Part shown: positions 27,545 through 36,317 of the stretch, one piece after another | Layout of the letters: each line of letters begins with the position of its first letter | Position numbering within the stretch: position 1 is the first letter of the stretch | Origin: an uncultured Flavobacteriales bacterium | Lineage (GTDB): Bacteria; Bacteroidota; Bacteroidia; Flavobacteriales; Flavobacteriaceae | Reading direction: 5' to 3' | Assembly (NCBI GenBank): GCA_913020155.1 | Contig: CAJWBA010000001.1 | Location: 62,001-126,000, forward strand | Length of the DNA: 64,000 nucleotides | Program-made: the position numbers and the translations under genes | The notes under the pieces: generated by a model | What the model was told of the DNA's origin: nothing | Databases searched by the model: none | The model's input: the letters and a program-made list of their open reading frames with translations, nothing else

Positions 27545-27625
27545 CCCTCCGATGTATTTTATGCAATATTGGTATTTCAAAAGAATGTTTGTTTTGTTAA
27601 AAAATTAGATAGCCATATTAATCCT

Positions 27626-27633
27626 TATCTTTG
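27626..27633 (+). promoter_or_regulatory. Putative -7 box for the 27652 lipoprotein gene
   Basis: TATCTTTG matches TAnnTTTG, 18 bases before the ATG at 27652. The -33 element is unclear. Confidence 0.45.
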
Positions 27634-27651
27634 AATTATATATTTAAAGTA

Positions 27652-28644
27652 ATGCGTAGGGTTGTTGTCTTATTTTTGGTGAATGTTTTTTTGTTTTCTT
27701 GCAGCAAGGAATTTGTTCCTCTATTAGAATCAGATGATCAAACAACTACGTCTTCTATCATAGGTCCATCAAACGATCCCAATCATAAATCAGGTTCTCT
27801 ACAAGCTAGTTTTCTTTCTACAAATAGTGTTTTTACAGTTGCGAGTAGTACACTTTCAAGCGTAGCTTTTCCTATTACCTTCATCTCTACCTCCGAAAAT
27901 AACGACAGTCTTGTTTGGATTTTTGAGGGAAGTACAGCAAGTCCTACAACTCTTAGAGGGAACATTTCCTCACCTAGCGCGGTAGCTACCAGGGTTTATT
28001 ATCGAGATTTTGGTCGCTTTGATGTGGTTCATGCAGTAGCCAACAAAACTAATATTGATATCATTACTAAAAAAGATTATGTTACCTATGAGTTTCTAGA
28101 CAACTTAACCATTGATTCTAGTAATGACGACAGTTGGGAAGTTACCTCAGCAGAATCCATTGGATGGATTGCTCCTAATGCTGACTATTTTTACGAAGGC
28201 TGTAAAGATGCTCTAATCTCTTTTCATACCCTAAGGGATCAAATTACAGGAAATATTCTTCCAAACAATAATGTAAACCATGTTCTGAGTAAGAGTTTTA
28301 GATCCTTTGGGACAAAACCCAAAAATCTAGTTTTTGAATACAAAATGGAGTTCATTGCCCTACCCACTGTTATTGACTCCAATATGAAGGTTTTGTTATC
28401 TTACAACCCTATTATTGATCTTGGTTCAGGAGTTGCAAGTTCAACTCAATCGGCATCTTATGAACTTTGGAGTGATTCGAGTTATGATGTTACCAATTTT
28501 AGACAGGTTGTGATACCTTTACCCAATCTTACGGATTTTGATTTAATTTTTACCAAATACCCTTCGGTTCTGGATATAGAAAATAATCAAATACATCCTT
28601 TTACTGTTTGTATTAGAGGTATACGAATCGTTACTGCTGAATAA
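27652..28644 (+). CDS. Surface lipoprotein, PKD-like beta-rich, unknown function
   Basis: A 330-residue predicted lipoprotein. The signal MRRVVVLFLVNVFLFSC has a lipobox with Cys17, followed by an acidic, Ser/Thr-rich segment typical of flavobacterial surface lipoproteins. Residues 60-130 (SSVAFPITF...SLVWIFEGSTASP...YYRDFGRFDVVHAV) resemble a PKD-type beta sandwich, and the remainder is beta-rich with few Cys. The TTG at 27631 is inside the promoter box and is not the start. Its end lies 8 bases from the stop of the convergent pglF homologue. Ligand and role are unknown. Confidence 0.8.
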   Translation: MRRVVVLFLVNVFLFSCSKEFVPLLESDDQTTTSSIIGPSNDPNHKSGSLQASFLSTNSVFTVASSTLSSVAFPITFISTSENNDSLVWIFEGSTASPTTLRGNISSPSAVATRVYYRDFGRFDVVHAVANKTNIDIITKKDYVTYEFLDNLTIDSSNDDSWEVTSAESIGWIAPNADYFYEGCKDALISFHTLRDQITGNILPNNNVNHVLSKSFRSFGTKPKNLVFEYKMEFIALPTVIDSNMKVLLSYNPIIDLGSGVASSTQSASYELWSDSSYDVTNFRQVVIPLPNLTDFDLIFTKYPSVLDIENNQIHPFTVCIRGIRIVTAE

Positions 28645-28652
28645 AACAAACC

Positions 28653-30485
28653 TTAGCCATCCAATTTTTCATAGATTGAATTCATCGACTTAAATTCAGG
28701 TACAATGTTTTTCATTTGCTGTACCAAAATTTCATTTGATCTCCCTTCCTCTGCTTCTTTGATCAGTTGATCAATTTTAAACAATTTTTCTTTTGGAAAA
28801 CTTTCTTTTTGAGCGATGTAAATCAGTTCATTGTGCGATGGTTTCAAGTTTTCATTATCTGTTAGTAATTCCTCGTACAACTTTTCCCCTGGCCTTAAAC
28901 CCGAGTATTCTATTTGAATATCTTGATTTTCGATCAAGCCCGAAAGTCGAATCATACTAATTGCAAGGTCCTTTATTTTTACAGATTCTCCCATGTCAAA
29001 AACATAAATTTCGCCACCAGTTCCTGTTGCACCTGCTTCAAGTACAAGTTGACAAGCTTCGGTTATGGTCATAAAAAAACGCGTAATTTCTGGGTGAGTA
29101 ACCATTACTGGTCCTCCCCTTGCAATTTGCTTTTTGAATATGGGTACTACAGACCCATTAGATCCTAATACGTTTCCAAAACGTGTAGTTATCAACTGTG
29201 TTTGTCTGGTTTCGGCTTTATTGGCAACATAAATTTCGGCAATTCGTTTTGACGCTCCCATTACGTTTGAGGGGTTTACTGCCTTATCGGTTGAAACCAA
29301 TACAAAATGTGAAACTTTGTGTTCAATAGCAACATCAACTACATTCTTTGTGCCTAAAATATTATTGAGGATTGCGGAAGCTGGTGTTGTTTCTGTCATG
29401 TAAACATGTTTGTATGCAGCTGCATGAAAAACTATATCAATTGCATGGGTCTTGAAACATTGATCTACTGATGCACGATTTACTACCGAACGCAATAGAA
29501 ACTCAAAATTGGTGCTTGAGTTTTTATTGAATAGTTGATTTTTTATGTCAAACAAAGGAGTTTCCGCTTGATCCAATAAGATTATTTTGTGGGGTTTGAA
29601 CTTCAGTAATTGATATACAATTTCGCTTCCAATAGATCCTGCAGCTCCGGTTACCAAAATCGTTTTGTCCTGATACTGCAGTACGTTTTTCTGAAGGTCA
29701 ATGTCAATGGCATCTCTGCGAAGAAGGTCTTCAATGATAATGGGTTTTAAATTTCCTTCTATTCCTTTACCTTTAGCCCATTGATCAATTGCAGGAACTG
29801 TAAAAATTTTGATTCCTTGCAGTTTAAAAAACTCAAAGACTTCATTTTTTCTTTTTTGGGATATTTTATCCGTGGTAATGATTACTTGATCGATGCTGCG
29901 CTGTTCAATAATTATTTTTAATTTTTCGTCCATTGCAAAAACCGAAATCCCCTCAATACTTCTACCTACTTTAACTTTATCATCATCAATAAAAGCGATT
30001 ACATTTACCGAGTTGCTATCGTCTAGAGCTCGCTTAGCCTTTAGACCGTTGTTGCCTGCTCCAAATAAAATTGTAGCTGTTAGCTTTTGTTCTTTAGAAA
30101 CTTTTGCATAAAGAAGCTTTATAATAAGCCTGTAAAGAGACAACAGGGATAAACTAAAGTAAAAGAGAAGCAATAAGTAGTTGTAGTGAGACCTGGTATT
30201 TGCTTTAACATACAATGCATAAAGAACCATTGTCAGAGCTAAACCCATTGTAATTTTCCCTATGTCAATAAAGGTTGTGAATCTTAGCATCATTCGATAT
30301 CCTCTGGCTAGGGTCAGACAAACTAGGGCCAAAACAATAAAAGTGATTTTATCCGATAGGGAACGAATAACAATATTAGAACCGTTGAGAAACAATAAAA
30401 TTTCTACAGCCAGTAACAAACAAATCCCATCCAATACATAGGAGTATTTTTTTGAATAATGGTACTTGAATATTTTTTCAAACAT
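28653..30485 (-). CDS. pglF: UDP-GlcNAc 4,6-dehydratase, PglF/WbpM type
   Basis: Membrane-anchored NDP-sugar 4,6-dehydratase of 610 residues, making the 4-keto-6-deoxy sugar that leads to bacillosamine. Four N-terminal membrane helices (about 15-115) are followed by a Rossmann-like sensor domain (ATILFGAGNNGLKA) and the SDR domain with TGAAGSIGSE and VSTDKAVNPSNVMGASKR. Met replaces Tyr of the YxxxK motif, as in WbpM/PglF. It is the last gene of the minus-strand glycan locus, 11 bases after the pglE homologue. Confidence 0.92.
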   Translation of the reverse strand: MFEKIFKYHYSKKYSYVLDGICLLLAVEILLFLNGSNIVIRSLSDKITFIVLALVCLTLARGYRMMLRFTTFIDIGKITMGLALTMVLYALYVKANTRSHYNYLLLLFYFSLSLLSLYRLIIKLLYAKVSKEQKLTATILFGAGNNGLKAKRALDDSNSVNVIAFIDDDKVKVGRSIEGISVFAMDEKLKIIIEQRSIDQVIITTDKISQKRKNEVFEFFKLQGIKIFTVPAIDQWAKGKGIEGNLKPIIIEDLLRRDAIDIDLQKNVLQYQDKTILVTGAAGSIGSEIVYQLLKFKPHKIILLDQAETPLFDIKNQLFNKNSSTNFEFLLRSVVNRASVDQCFKTHAIDIVFHAAAYKHVYMTETTPASAILNNILGTKNVVDVAIEHKVSHFVLVSTDKAVNPSNVMGASKRIAEIYVANKAETRQTQLITTRFGNVLGSNGSVVPIFKKQIARGGPVMVTHPEITRFFMTITEACQLVLEAGATGTGGEIYVFDMGESVKIKDLAISMIRLSGLIENQDIQIEYSGLRPGEKLYEELLTDNENLKPSHNELIYIAQKESFPKEKLFKIDQLIKEAEEGRSNEILVQQMKNIVPEFKSMNSIYEKLDG

Positions 30486-30496
30486 AAACTTTGAAT

Positions 30497-31633
30497 TTAC
30501 TTACTCAAAAAAGAATGAATGGATTTTTTAATTCTTTCTTTTTCGTCGGAAGTTAAATTACTACCCGAAGGTAAGCATAATCCCTTTTGAAAAAGTTGTT
30601 CTGAGACTTTTCCACCAAAATACAGAGCATCTTTGTAAAGTGGTTGCATGTGCATGGGTTTCCATAATGGACGGCTTTCTATGTTATTTCTTTCCAAATG
30701 TTTTCTAAAAGGTTCTGGAGACAAATTGGGGTTTTTGGGCTGATCAATTAATATACAGCTTAACCATCGGTTTGAATAAAATCCTTGGGGTTCCTTTAAA
30801 AATTCTACACCTTCCACTCCACCAAATATCTTTTTGTAAAAGTCATGATTTTCTCTTCTAGCTTTCACACGATCCTTTAATACTTGAAGCTGTCCTACTC
30901 CAATGGCTGCTGAAATATTGGACATTCGATAGTTGTATCCCAGGATTGAATGCTCGTAATGAGGTGCTGTATCTTTGGCTTGTGTTGCAAGAAATCTGGC
31001 TTGAGTAATCGCATTTTCATCATTCGACAAAAGTGCTCCGCCTCCAGATGTTGTAATAATTTTGTTTCCATTGAAACTCAATATTCCAAATTTCCCAAAA
31101 GATCCACAGGCTTTGCCATCAATAGTTGAACCTAAAGCTTCGGCTGCATCCTCTATGATTGGAATTTCGTAGCGGTCTGCTATCGCCGTTATTTCTTTCA
31201 TCTTAGCAGGCACTCCATAAAGGTGAACAACAATTATCGCCTTGGGGGTTTTTCCTTTATTTAAATGGTACTTGATTGCTGTTTCTAATGCCTCTGGACA
31301 CATGTTCCAAGTTTCTTTTTCAGAGTCTATAAAAACTGGAACGGCATTTTGATAGGTAACGGGGTTAGAAGACCCTATAAAAGTAAAAGACTGGCACAAA
31401 ACAACATCATCTGGACCAACTTCTAATATGCGAAGTGCTAAGTGAATTGCTGCAGTACCGGAATTAACTACTGCTGCATGTTTTACTTGTGTGTATTCGG
31501 ATAAATTTTTTTCGAATTGGTTAATGAAAGGCCCAACGGGTGCAACCCAATTTGTTGCAAAGGCTTCTTGAATATTTTTAATTTCTTCTGTTCCCATATG
31601 GGGGGAGGACAGCAATATTTTTTCTTCCTGCAT
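30497..31633 (-). CDS. pglE: DegT/DnrJ sugar aminotransferase, PglE type
   Basis: PLP aminotransferase of 378 residues, predicted to add the 4-amino group to the PglF product. The PLP Lys is in SFNGNKIITTSGGG near residue 190. The segment QSFTFIGSSNPVTYQNAVPVFIDSE fits the PglE/LegC branch. Its start overlaps the stop of the PglD homologue by one base. With PglF and PglD it completes UDP-diacetylbacillosamine synthesis. It could also serve as the 3-aminotransferase that the wbpB/wbpD/wbpI genes lack, though the dedicated WbpE is not seen. Confidence 0.92.
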   Translation of the reverse strand: MQEEKILLSSPHMGTEEIKNIQEAFATNWVAPVGPFINQFEKNLSEYTQVKHAAVVNSGTAAIHLALRILEVGPDDVVLCQSFTFIGSSNPVTYQNAVPVFIDSEKETWNMCPEALETAIKYHLNKGKTPKAIIVVHLYGVPAKMKEITAIADRYEIPIIEDAAEALGSTIDGKACGSFGKFGILSFNGNKIITTSGGGALLSNDENAITQARFLATQAKDTAPHYEHSILGYNYRMSNISAAIGVGQLQVLKDRVKARRENHDFYKKIFGGVEGVEFLKEPQGFYSNRWLSCILIDQPKNPNLSPEPFRKHLERNNIESRPLWKPMHMQPLYKDALYFGGKVSEQLFQKGLCLPSGSNLTSDEKERIKKSIHSFLSK

Positions 31634-32247
31634 TACTTTACAATTATTTTCCCTGGATTACCTAAGACTGTTGCTCCATCTGGAATATCTTGATTTATTA
31701 TCGCTCCAGCTCCAATAATTACATTGGAACCGATTGAAATTTGTGGAATAATCACAGCTGCTGCTCCAACTAAAGTTCCAAAACCTATTTTAACTCCTCC
31801 ACAAACGGTTGTATTCGGTGCTAGGTGAACGAAGTCGCCGATTACACAATCGTGATCAATACTACTTGAGGTATTGACGATACAATGCTTGCCTATTTTT
31901 GTGTTTCTTTGAATTACTGCATTGTGCATTACTACCGAACCAACATCAATCGAACTCAATCGGTCTATTACTGAAGTTGAATGCACGAGATTTCCGAAGC
32001 TGTGATCTATTGTTTTAGCTATTTTTTTTCTGAGTTGATTATCCCCAATTGCAATAATTGCTGTTGCATCTTTGAACAAGTCGGAAGAGTAGCTTCCAAA
32101 ATTTTTAATTCCGTCCAATGATTTTATTTTTTCATTGTGATCAAAAACACCTTCAACTTTTAGAATATTATTATTTTCAGCAATACTGATTAGGACTCGA
32201 GCATGACCTCCACTACCAATAAATATAAGTTTAGTTGCTTCCATCAA
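31633..32247 (-). CDS. pglD: Sugar N-acetyltransferase, PglD/NeuD family
   Basis: Left-handed beta-helix acetyltransferase of 204 residues that would acetylate the 4-amino sugar using acetyl-CoA. The N-terminal Rossmann-like part has LIFIGSGGHARV; hexapeptide repeats follow from about residue 85, with the likely catalytic His in NTSSSIDHDCVIGDFVHLAP. It overlaps the PglC gene by 17 bases and the PglE gene by one. Other NeuD-family acyltransferases are possible alone, but the neighbours favour PglD. Confidence 0.9.
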   Translation of the reverse strand: MMEATKLIFIGSGGHARVLISIAENNNILKVEGVFDHNEKIKSLDGIKNFGSYSSDLFKDATAIIAIGDNQLRKKIAKTIDHSFGNLVHSTSVIDRLSSIDVGSVVMHNAVIQRNTKIGKHCIVNTSSSIDHDCVIGDFVHLAPNTTVCGGVKIGFGTLVGAAAVIIPQISIGSNVIIGAGAIINQDIPDGATVLGNPGKIIVK

Positions 32248-32836
32248 AGCGATCCATTGTTATTTGATTAGAAGCATTTACTTCTTGAGTATAAAAAATT
32301 TTGTTTAAGGTCATAAAAAGTATTTTAATATCCAATTTAAAGCTCTGATGCTCTAAATACCATTTGTCGTATTCAAGTTTTTGTTGCCAACTAATCGCAT
32401 TTCTACCATTTACTTGAGCCCAACCCGTAATTCCAGGTTTAACTAGGTGACGTTTTTGTTGCTCTGTGTTGTATAAAGGTAGGTATTCTGGCAATAATGG
32501 ACGCGGTCCTACAAAACTCATTTCACCTTTGAGAATGTTCCATAGTTGCGGCAACTCATCTAAAGAAAGCTTTCTGATGATTTTTCCTATTGCAGTTAGC
32601 CTTTGATTATCGGGTAATAAGTTACCTTGATCATTTCGGGTATCTCGCATGGTTTTGAATTTGTAGATGGTAAAAAGTTTGCCGTTTTTACCCGGACGGA
32701 TTTGTTTAAAAAAAGGGGTACCGATGTTTTGTATGGATAAAAAAATAGCTAAAAGAATTAGTGTAGGCAATATGAAACAAAGGGTTATCAAAGCGAATAA
32801 AAAGTCAATTGTTGGTTTTATGAAAATTTTATACAT
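32231..32836 (-). CDS. pglC: Phosphoglycosyl transferase, PglC type
   Basis: Monotopic phosphoglycosyl transferase of 201 residues that moves phospho-bacillosamine to undecaprenyl phosphate and so starts glycan assembly. The re-entrant membrane helix is at about 8-33; KFKTMRDT, the Asp-Glu dyad in SLDELPQLWN (near 92-94), SFVGPRPLLPEY and GITGWAQVNGRN are all present. It overlaps the upstream glycosyltransferase by 8 bases and the PglD gene by 17. The short form without a WcaJ-like N-terminal domain supports PglC. Confidence 0.93.
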   Translation of the reverse strand: MYKIFIKPTIDFLFALITLCFILPTLILLAIFLSIQNIGTPFFKQIRPGKNGKLFTIYKFKTMRDTRNDQGNLLPDNQRLTAIGKIIRKLSLDELPQLWNILKGEMSFVGPRPLLPEYLPLYNTEQQKRHLVKPGITGWAQVNGRNAISWQQKLEYDKWYLEHQSFKLDIKILFMTLNKIFYTQEVNASNQITMDRFDGSN

Positions 32837-33983
32837 TTTTTCCCAAAGTTTTATATTCTTTCAATAGTAACTCCCAGAAAACTTCTCGTTCAAACTTTGA
32901 CTTAATGAAATTACGAGTCTCGGAATTCGAAGCCTTCAAATGATTGGGGTTTTCTAGTAACAACTCCATTTGTTGCTTTAAAATTAGGCTATTTTTTACA
33001 GGAATAATTAAACCGTTATCTCCTTGCCTAATAAGTTCGTTACAACCGTTAATGTCAGAAACTATGCAGGGAACTCCCATTGCGTTTGCCTGAAGTATCA
33101 CGTTGGGAAATCCTTCCCGATAGCTGGGAAAAGTAAATACATCTGCGATTGCCAAATATGGACGAATATCTTTTTGAAAACCTACCTCAATGATTCGCTC
33201 ATTAAATTCGATGTTATGCAGTGTTTCAGGAAGGAGTGGATCTAAATCCGCTTCGGTATGCCCTACAATTAGAAGCTTTAGATTGGAGTGTTTTTTTGAA
33301 ATCTGAACAAAAGCATCAATCAATTCATTAATCCCTTTGTTTCTAACCAATCGACCCGCAAAACAGAAAACAAAATCTTTTGGTCCTATGCTTAATTTAT
33401 TCTTTAGCTCAACTTGTTGAGCTGAGGAAACCTGTTTTGGGTCGAAGTATGAAGTATCAATACCATTTGAAGAACCACTCCCAATTACTTTTAATTTTTG
33501 TGGAGAACAGAATTTATTTTGAAGTATAATCTCTTGCATTCCTTTTGAGTTAGGATATACTTTTGTTGCACACATGTAGGTTAACTTTTCAACCCAGTTC
33601 AATAATATTCTTTTAAAACCAGTAGCTTCCATTAAAGGTAAGCCTGCTACCGTGTGCATACGAACGGGTACTCTTGCAATGAAGGCAGCGAGCATCCCAA
33701 TAATTCCTGCTTTAGGAGTATGACTGTGAACATAGTGAGGCTTTTCCTGACGTAAAAAACGGACCAATTGAACCAAACACTTTAAATCTTGAAAAGGGGT
33801 AATTTTCCGTGTAAGAGGGAGGAAGAACACTGGGGCTCCTTGATTGATTCCTATTTGTTTTAATTCTTTTTTTTGAGAAGAAACAAGAGTTACTTCAAAA
33901 TACTGGCTAAAAAAACGGGCTTGATTCTCCAATAATTTTTCAAGTGATAAAGGAACTGTTGTTATCCGTATTAGCTTTTGCAT
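32829..33983 (-). CDS. GT4 glycosyltransferase, PglA-like
   Basis: GT-B fold glycosyltransferase of 384 residues, probably adding the second sugar to the lipid-linked bacillosamine. N-terminal GPGI-like and HSHTPKAGIIGMLAA segments and a C-terminal donor domain (FAGRLVRNKGINELIDAF) are visible. The usual EX7E motif reads EGFPNVILQ, with Gln for the second Glu, which may affect donor handling. Its position directly before PglC mirrors pglA in Campylobacter. The sugar is not predictable. Confidence 0.88.
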   Translation of the reverse strand: MQKLIRITTVPLSLEKLLENQARFFSQYFEVTLVSSQKKELKQIGINQGAPVFFLPLTRKITPFQDLKCLVQLVRFLRQEKPHYVHSHTPKAGIIGMLAAFIARVPVRMHTVAGLPLMEATGFKRILLNWVEKLTYMCATKVYPNSKGMQEIILQNKFCSPQKLKVIGSGSSNGIDTSYFDPKQVSSAQQVELKNKLSIGPKDFVFCFAGRLVRNKGINELIDAFVQISKKHSNLKLLIVGHTEADLDPLLPETLHNIEFNERIIEVGFQKDIRPYLAIADVFTFPSYREGFPNVILQANAMGVPCIVSDINGCNELIRQGDNGLIIPVKNSLILKQQMELLLENPNHLKASNSETRNFIKSKFEREVFWELLLKEYKTLGKNV

Positions 33984-34005
33984 ATTTTAAAGTTAGTTCA
34001 TAATC

Positions 34006-35049
34006 TTAATTAAAAAGAAAATGTAAATACTCTTTTACGGTTTCTTTGAAGTTCAATTTCATTTGTTGATGTTGCGCAGCTTTTTTTCTTTGATCAAAAG
34101 TTGGGGGCTGATTTTCTATTTCTTGGAGTTTATCTAGAAACTTTTTTTTACTTGAAACGGAATATCCTAAACTGTATCGATCTAAAATATATTTAGAATC
34201 TCCTGCTTCAAATCCAATAATGGGGAGCCCAGAAACAGCTGCTTCTACCAAAACGTTTGGATAGCCTTCGCTGAAGGAAGTAAATAATAGTACGGATGCT
34301 TTTTGATATAATTCTTCAATATTACTAACATTTCCTTGTAACTGGACTTTATTCTTAATTACATCGGGTATCTGGTTTTTATTCCAACCTTCACCAGCAA
34401 TGATTAATTTACTTGTATTGTTTTTTTTAAAATATTTTAAAGCAATATCAATAAGTCGATCTGGACCTTTTGCAAGATTGTGGCGTCCAACATAAAGTAA
34501 AAAAGAGTTTTCGAAATATTGATTTTCGATGGTTGTAGGCTTTATTTTTTTAGCCAATCGGTTTTGGATAACCGTTCTTTTCTTTTTTGAAAAAAAGTAC
34601 TGTTCGTGAACCTTTTGTGAACGATACGAACAATACATAATCTTTGGAGCAACCAAATGAGAATAAAGTCCAAATCCAAATAAAGCTAATTTTTGATACA
34701 GCTGGTTCCATCTGAAACTAGAATGTCTAATATTCCAAGTAATTGGATGTTTAGTTCTTAGACGTTTCTTTAGCTTATGAGCAAAAAATATTGAAGGGTA
34801 CATCCATGCCAAAATTGGACTTTTGGTTTGTTCAATTATCAGTGCTTCTATGCTCTTGGAGTTTCTTTTCCAATCTAAGATTCTGCAATATTTTTTAATG
34901 GATTCATAATGAAAATCGGATGTTGATCCCTTGAGTGTAATTACAGTTTGTTCAATATTATTTTTTGAAAACTCTTCAATTATCGCAGAAAGTACTGTTT
35001 CGGCACCTCCATTTTGTAAAGTTGGGATAATATGTATGATTTTTTTCAA
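34006..35049 (-). CDS. GT4 family glycosyltransferase
   Basis: GT-B fold transferase of 347 residues. The N-terminal IIPTLQNGGAETVLSAII is the typical acceptor-domain start; the donor domain has YVGRHNLAKGPDRLIDIA and an intact EX7E (EGYPNVLVE) near residue 265. It lies 22 bases before the PglA-like gene and 5 bases after the tviB homologue, so it is co-transcribed. It may transfer the GalNAc uronic acid made by the two upstream enzymes; donor and linkage are unproven. Confidence 0.88.
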   Translation of the reverse strand: MKKIIHIIPTLQNGGAETVLSAIIEEFSKNNIEQTVITLKGSTSDFHYESIKKYCRILDWKRNSKSIEALIIEQTKSPILAWMYPSIFFAHKLKKRLRTKHPITWNIRHSSFRWNQLYQKLALFGFGLYSHLVAPKIMYCSYRSQKVHEQYFFSKKKRTVIQNRLAKKIKPTTIENQYFENSFLLYVGRHNLAKGPDRLIDIALKYFKKNNTSKLIIAGEGWNKNQIPDVIKNKVQLQGNVSNIEELYQKASVLLFTSFSEGYPNVLVEAAVSGLPIIGFEAGDSKYILDRYSLGYSVSSKKKFLDKLQEIENQPPTFDQRKKAAQHQQMKLNFKETVKEYLHFLFN

Positions 35050-35054
35050 AACAA

Positions 35055-36317
35055 CTAGAGGTAAAGAAAATCTGTGTCTTTATAAAAACCTTTAACGTCA
35101 AAAACAACCCCATCTTCTTTTATTAATTCCTTGGGATTAACCTCTCTGAAGCAATCGTGGGATACTGCTAATATGACTACGTCGTAATGACTCTTTGACA
35201 GGACCGATAATTTTTGAAAACCGTATTCTTTTATGAATGTTTCAGAATCTGCTTCGGGGTCAAAAATATGAGTCTTGAAACCAAATTCTTTGAGTTCTTG
35301 GAATACATCAAATACCTTGGAATTTCTTAGATCAGGACAGTTTTCTTTAAAGGTTGCTCCCAAAATCAAAGCGGGAGCATCTTTAATGTTCTTATTTTGG
35401 CTTAATAAATGTTTTACAATTTGGTTAACAATAAAAGTTGGCATGTGGTCATTGATTCTTCGACCTGCTAAAATCATTTCTGGTGTGTAGCCCAATTCTT
35501 GGGATTTGTATGCCAAATAGTAGGGGTCTACTCCAATGCAGTGTCCCCCCACAAGTCCTGGGAAAAAGTTTAAAAAATTCCATTTCGTTCCAGCTGCTTT
35601 GAGGACCTCGTTGGTGTCGATTCCCATTTTACTGAAAATAATAGATAATTCATTTACGAAAGCTATGTTGATGTCGCGTTGAGTATTTTCAATTACCTTG
35701 GCTGCTTCGGCTGTTTTGATTGTTGGTGCCTCATAAATTCCAGCTTCAATGATAGAACCATAAAGTTCGGATAAGAAACGGAGTGTCTCTGGAGTGGAGC
35801 CCGAGACTACTTTGGTGATTTTTGTTATGGTATGTTTTTTATCTCCCGGATTGATTCGTTCTGGGCTGTATCCGACAAAAAAATCATAATTGTATTTTAA
35901 TCCCGATTTTTCTTCTAAAATAGGCACACATACTTCTTCGGTTACACCCGGATAGACCGTTGATTCATAAACAACTGTATCGCCTTTTTTAAGAATAGAG
36001 GCTACCGATTCACTTGCTTTTATTACTGGAGTAAGGTCAGGGCTTTTACTAGAAGTTACTGGAGTAGGAACTGTAACGATAAATATATTACAGTTTGCTA
36101 TGTCTTCTAAAGAGGTTGTAAGGGTTAGAGAAGTTCCTATAACTTCTTTCAATTGCTCTGTACTTAGTTCATTTGTATAGTCAAGTCCAGAATTGAGTTC
36201 GGAAATACGTTTTGTGTAGATGTCAAATCCAACAACTTTATATTCATTTGCAAAGGCTGCTGCTAGTGGAAGCCCAACATAGCCTAGTCCAATTAATGCA
36301 ATTTTAGGGTTATTCAT
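35055..36317 (-). CDS. tviB: UDP-N-acetylhexosamine 6-dehydrogenase, TviB/WbpO type
   Basis: NAD-dependent four-electron oxidation of a UDP-HexNAc to its uronic acid. From MNNPKIALIGLGYVGLPLAAAFA it has 420 residues; the ATG eight codons upstream lies in the preceding gene. Key parts are ESTVYPGVTEEVCVPIL, GYSPERINPGDKKH and the catalytic Cys in GGHCIGVDPYYL. These blocks fit TviB/WbpO, which make UDP-GalNAcA, more closely than UDP-glucose dehydrogenase. The start overlaps the stop of the epimerase gene (ATGA), indicating tight coupling. Confidence 0.92.
   Translation of the reverse strand: MNNPKIALIGLGYVGLPLAAAFANEYKVVGFDIYTKRISELNSGLDYTNELSTEQLKEVIGTSLTLTTSLEDIANCNIFIVTVPTPVTSSKSPDLTPVIKASESVASILKKGDTVVYESTVYPGVTEEVCVPILEEKSGLKYNYDFFVGYSPERINPGDKKHTITKITKVVSGSTPETLRFLSELYGSIIEAGIYEAPTIKTAEAAKVIENTQRDINIAFVNELSIIFSKMGIDTNEVLKAAGTKWNFLNFFPGLVGGHCIGVDPYYLAYKSQELGYTPEMILAGRRINDHMPTFIVNQIVKHLLSQNKNIKDAPALILGATFKENCPDLRNSKVFDVFQELKEFGFKTHIFDPEADSETFIKEYGFQKLSVLSKSHYDVVILAVSHDCFREVNPKELIKEDGVVFDVKGFYKDTDFLYL

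Noticed and set aside
27631-27651. TTG at 27631 as the lipoprotein start
   Set aside because: It is part of the TATCTTTG promoter box, and the lipoprotein signal begins at the ATG at 27652.
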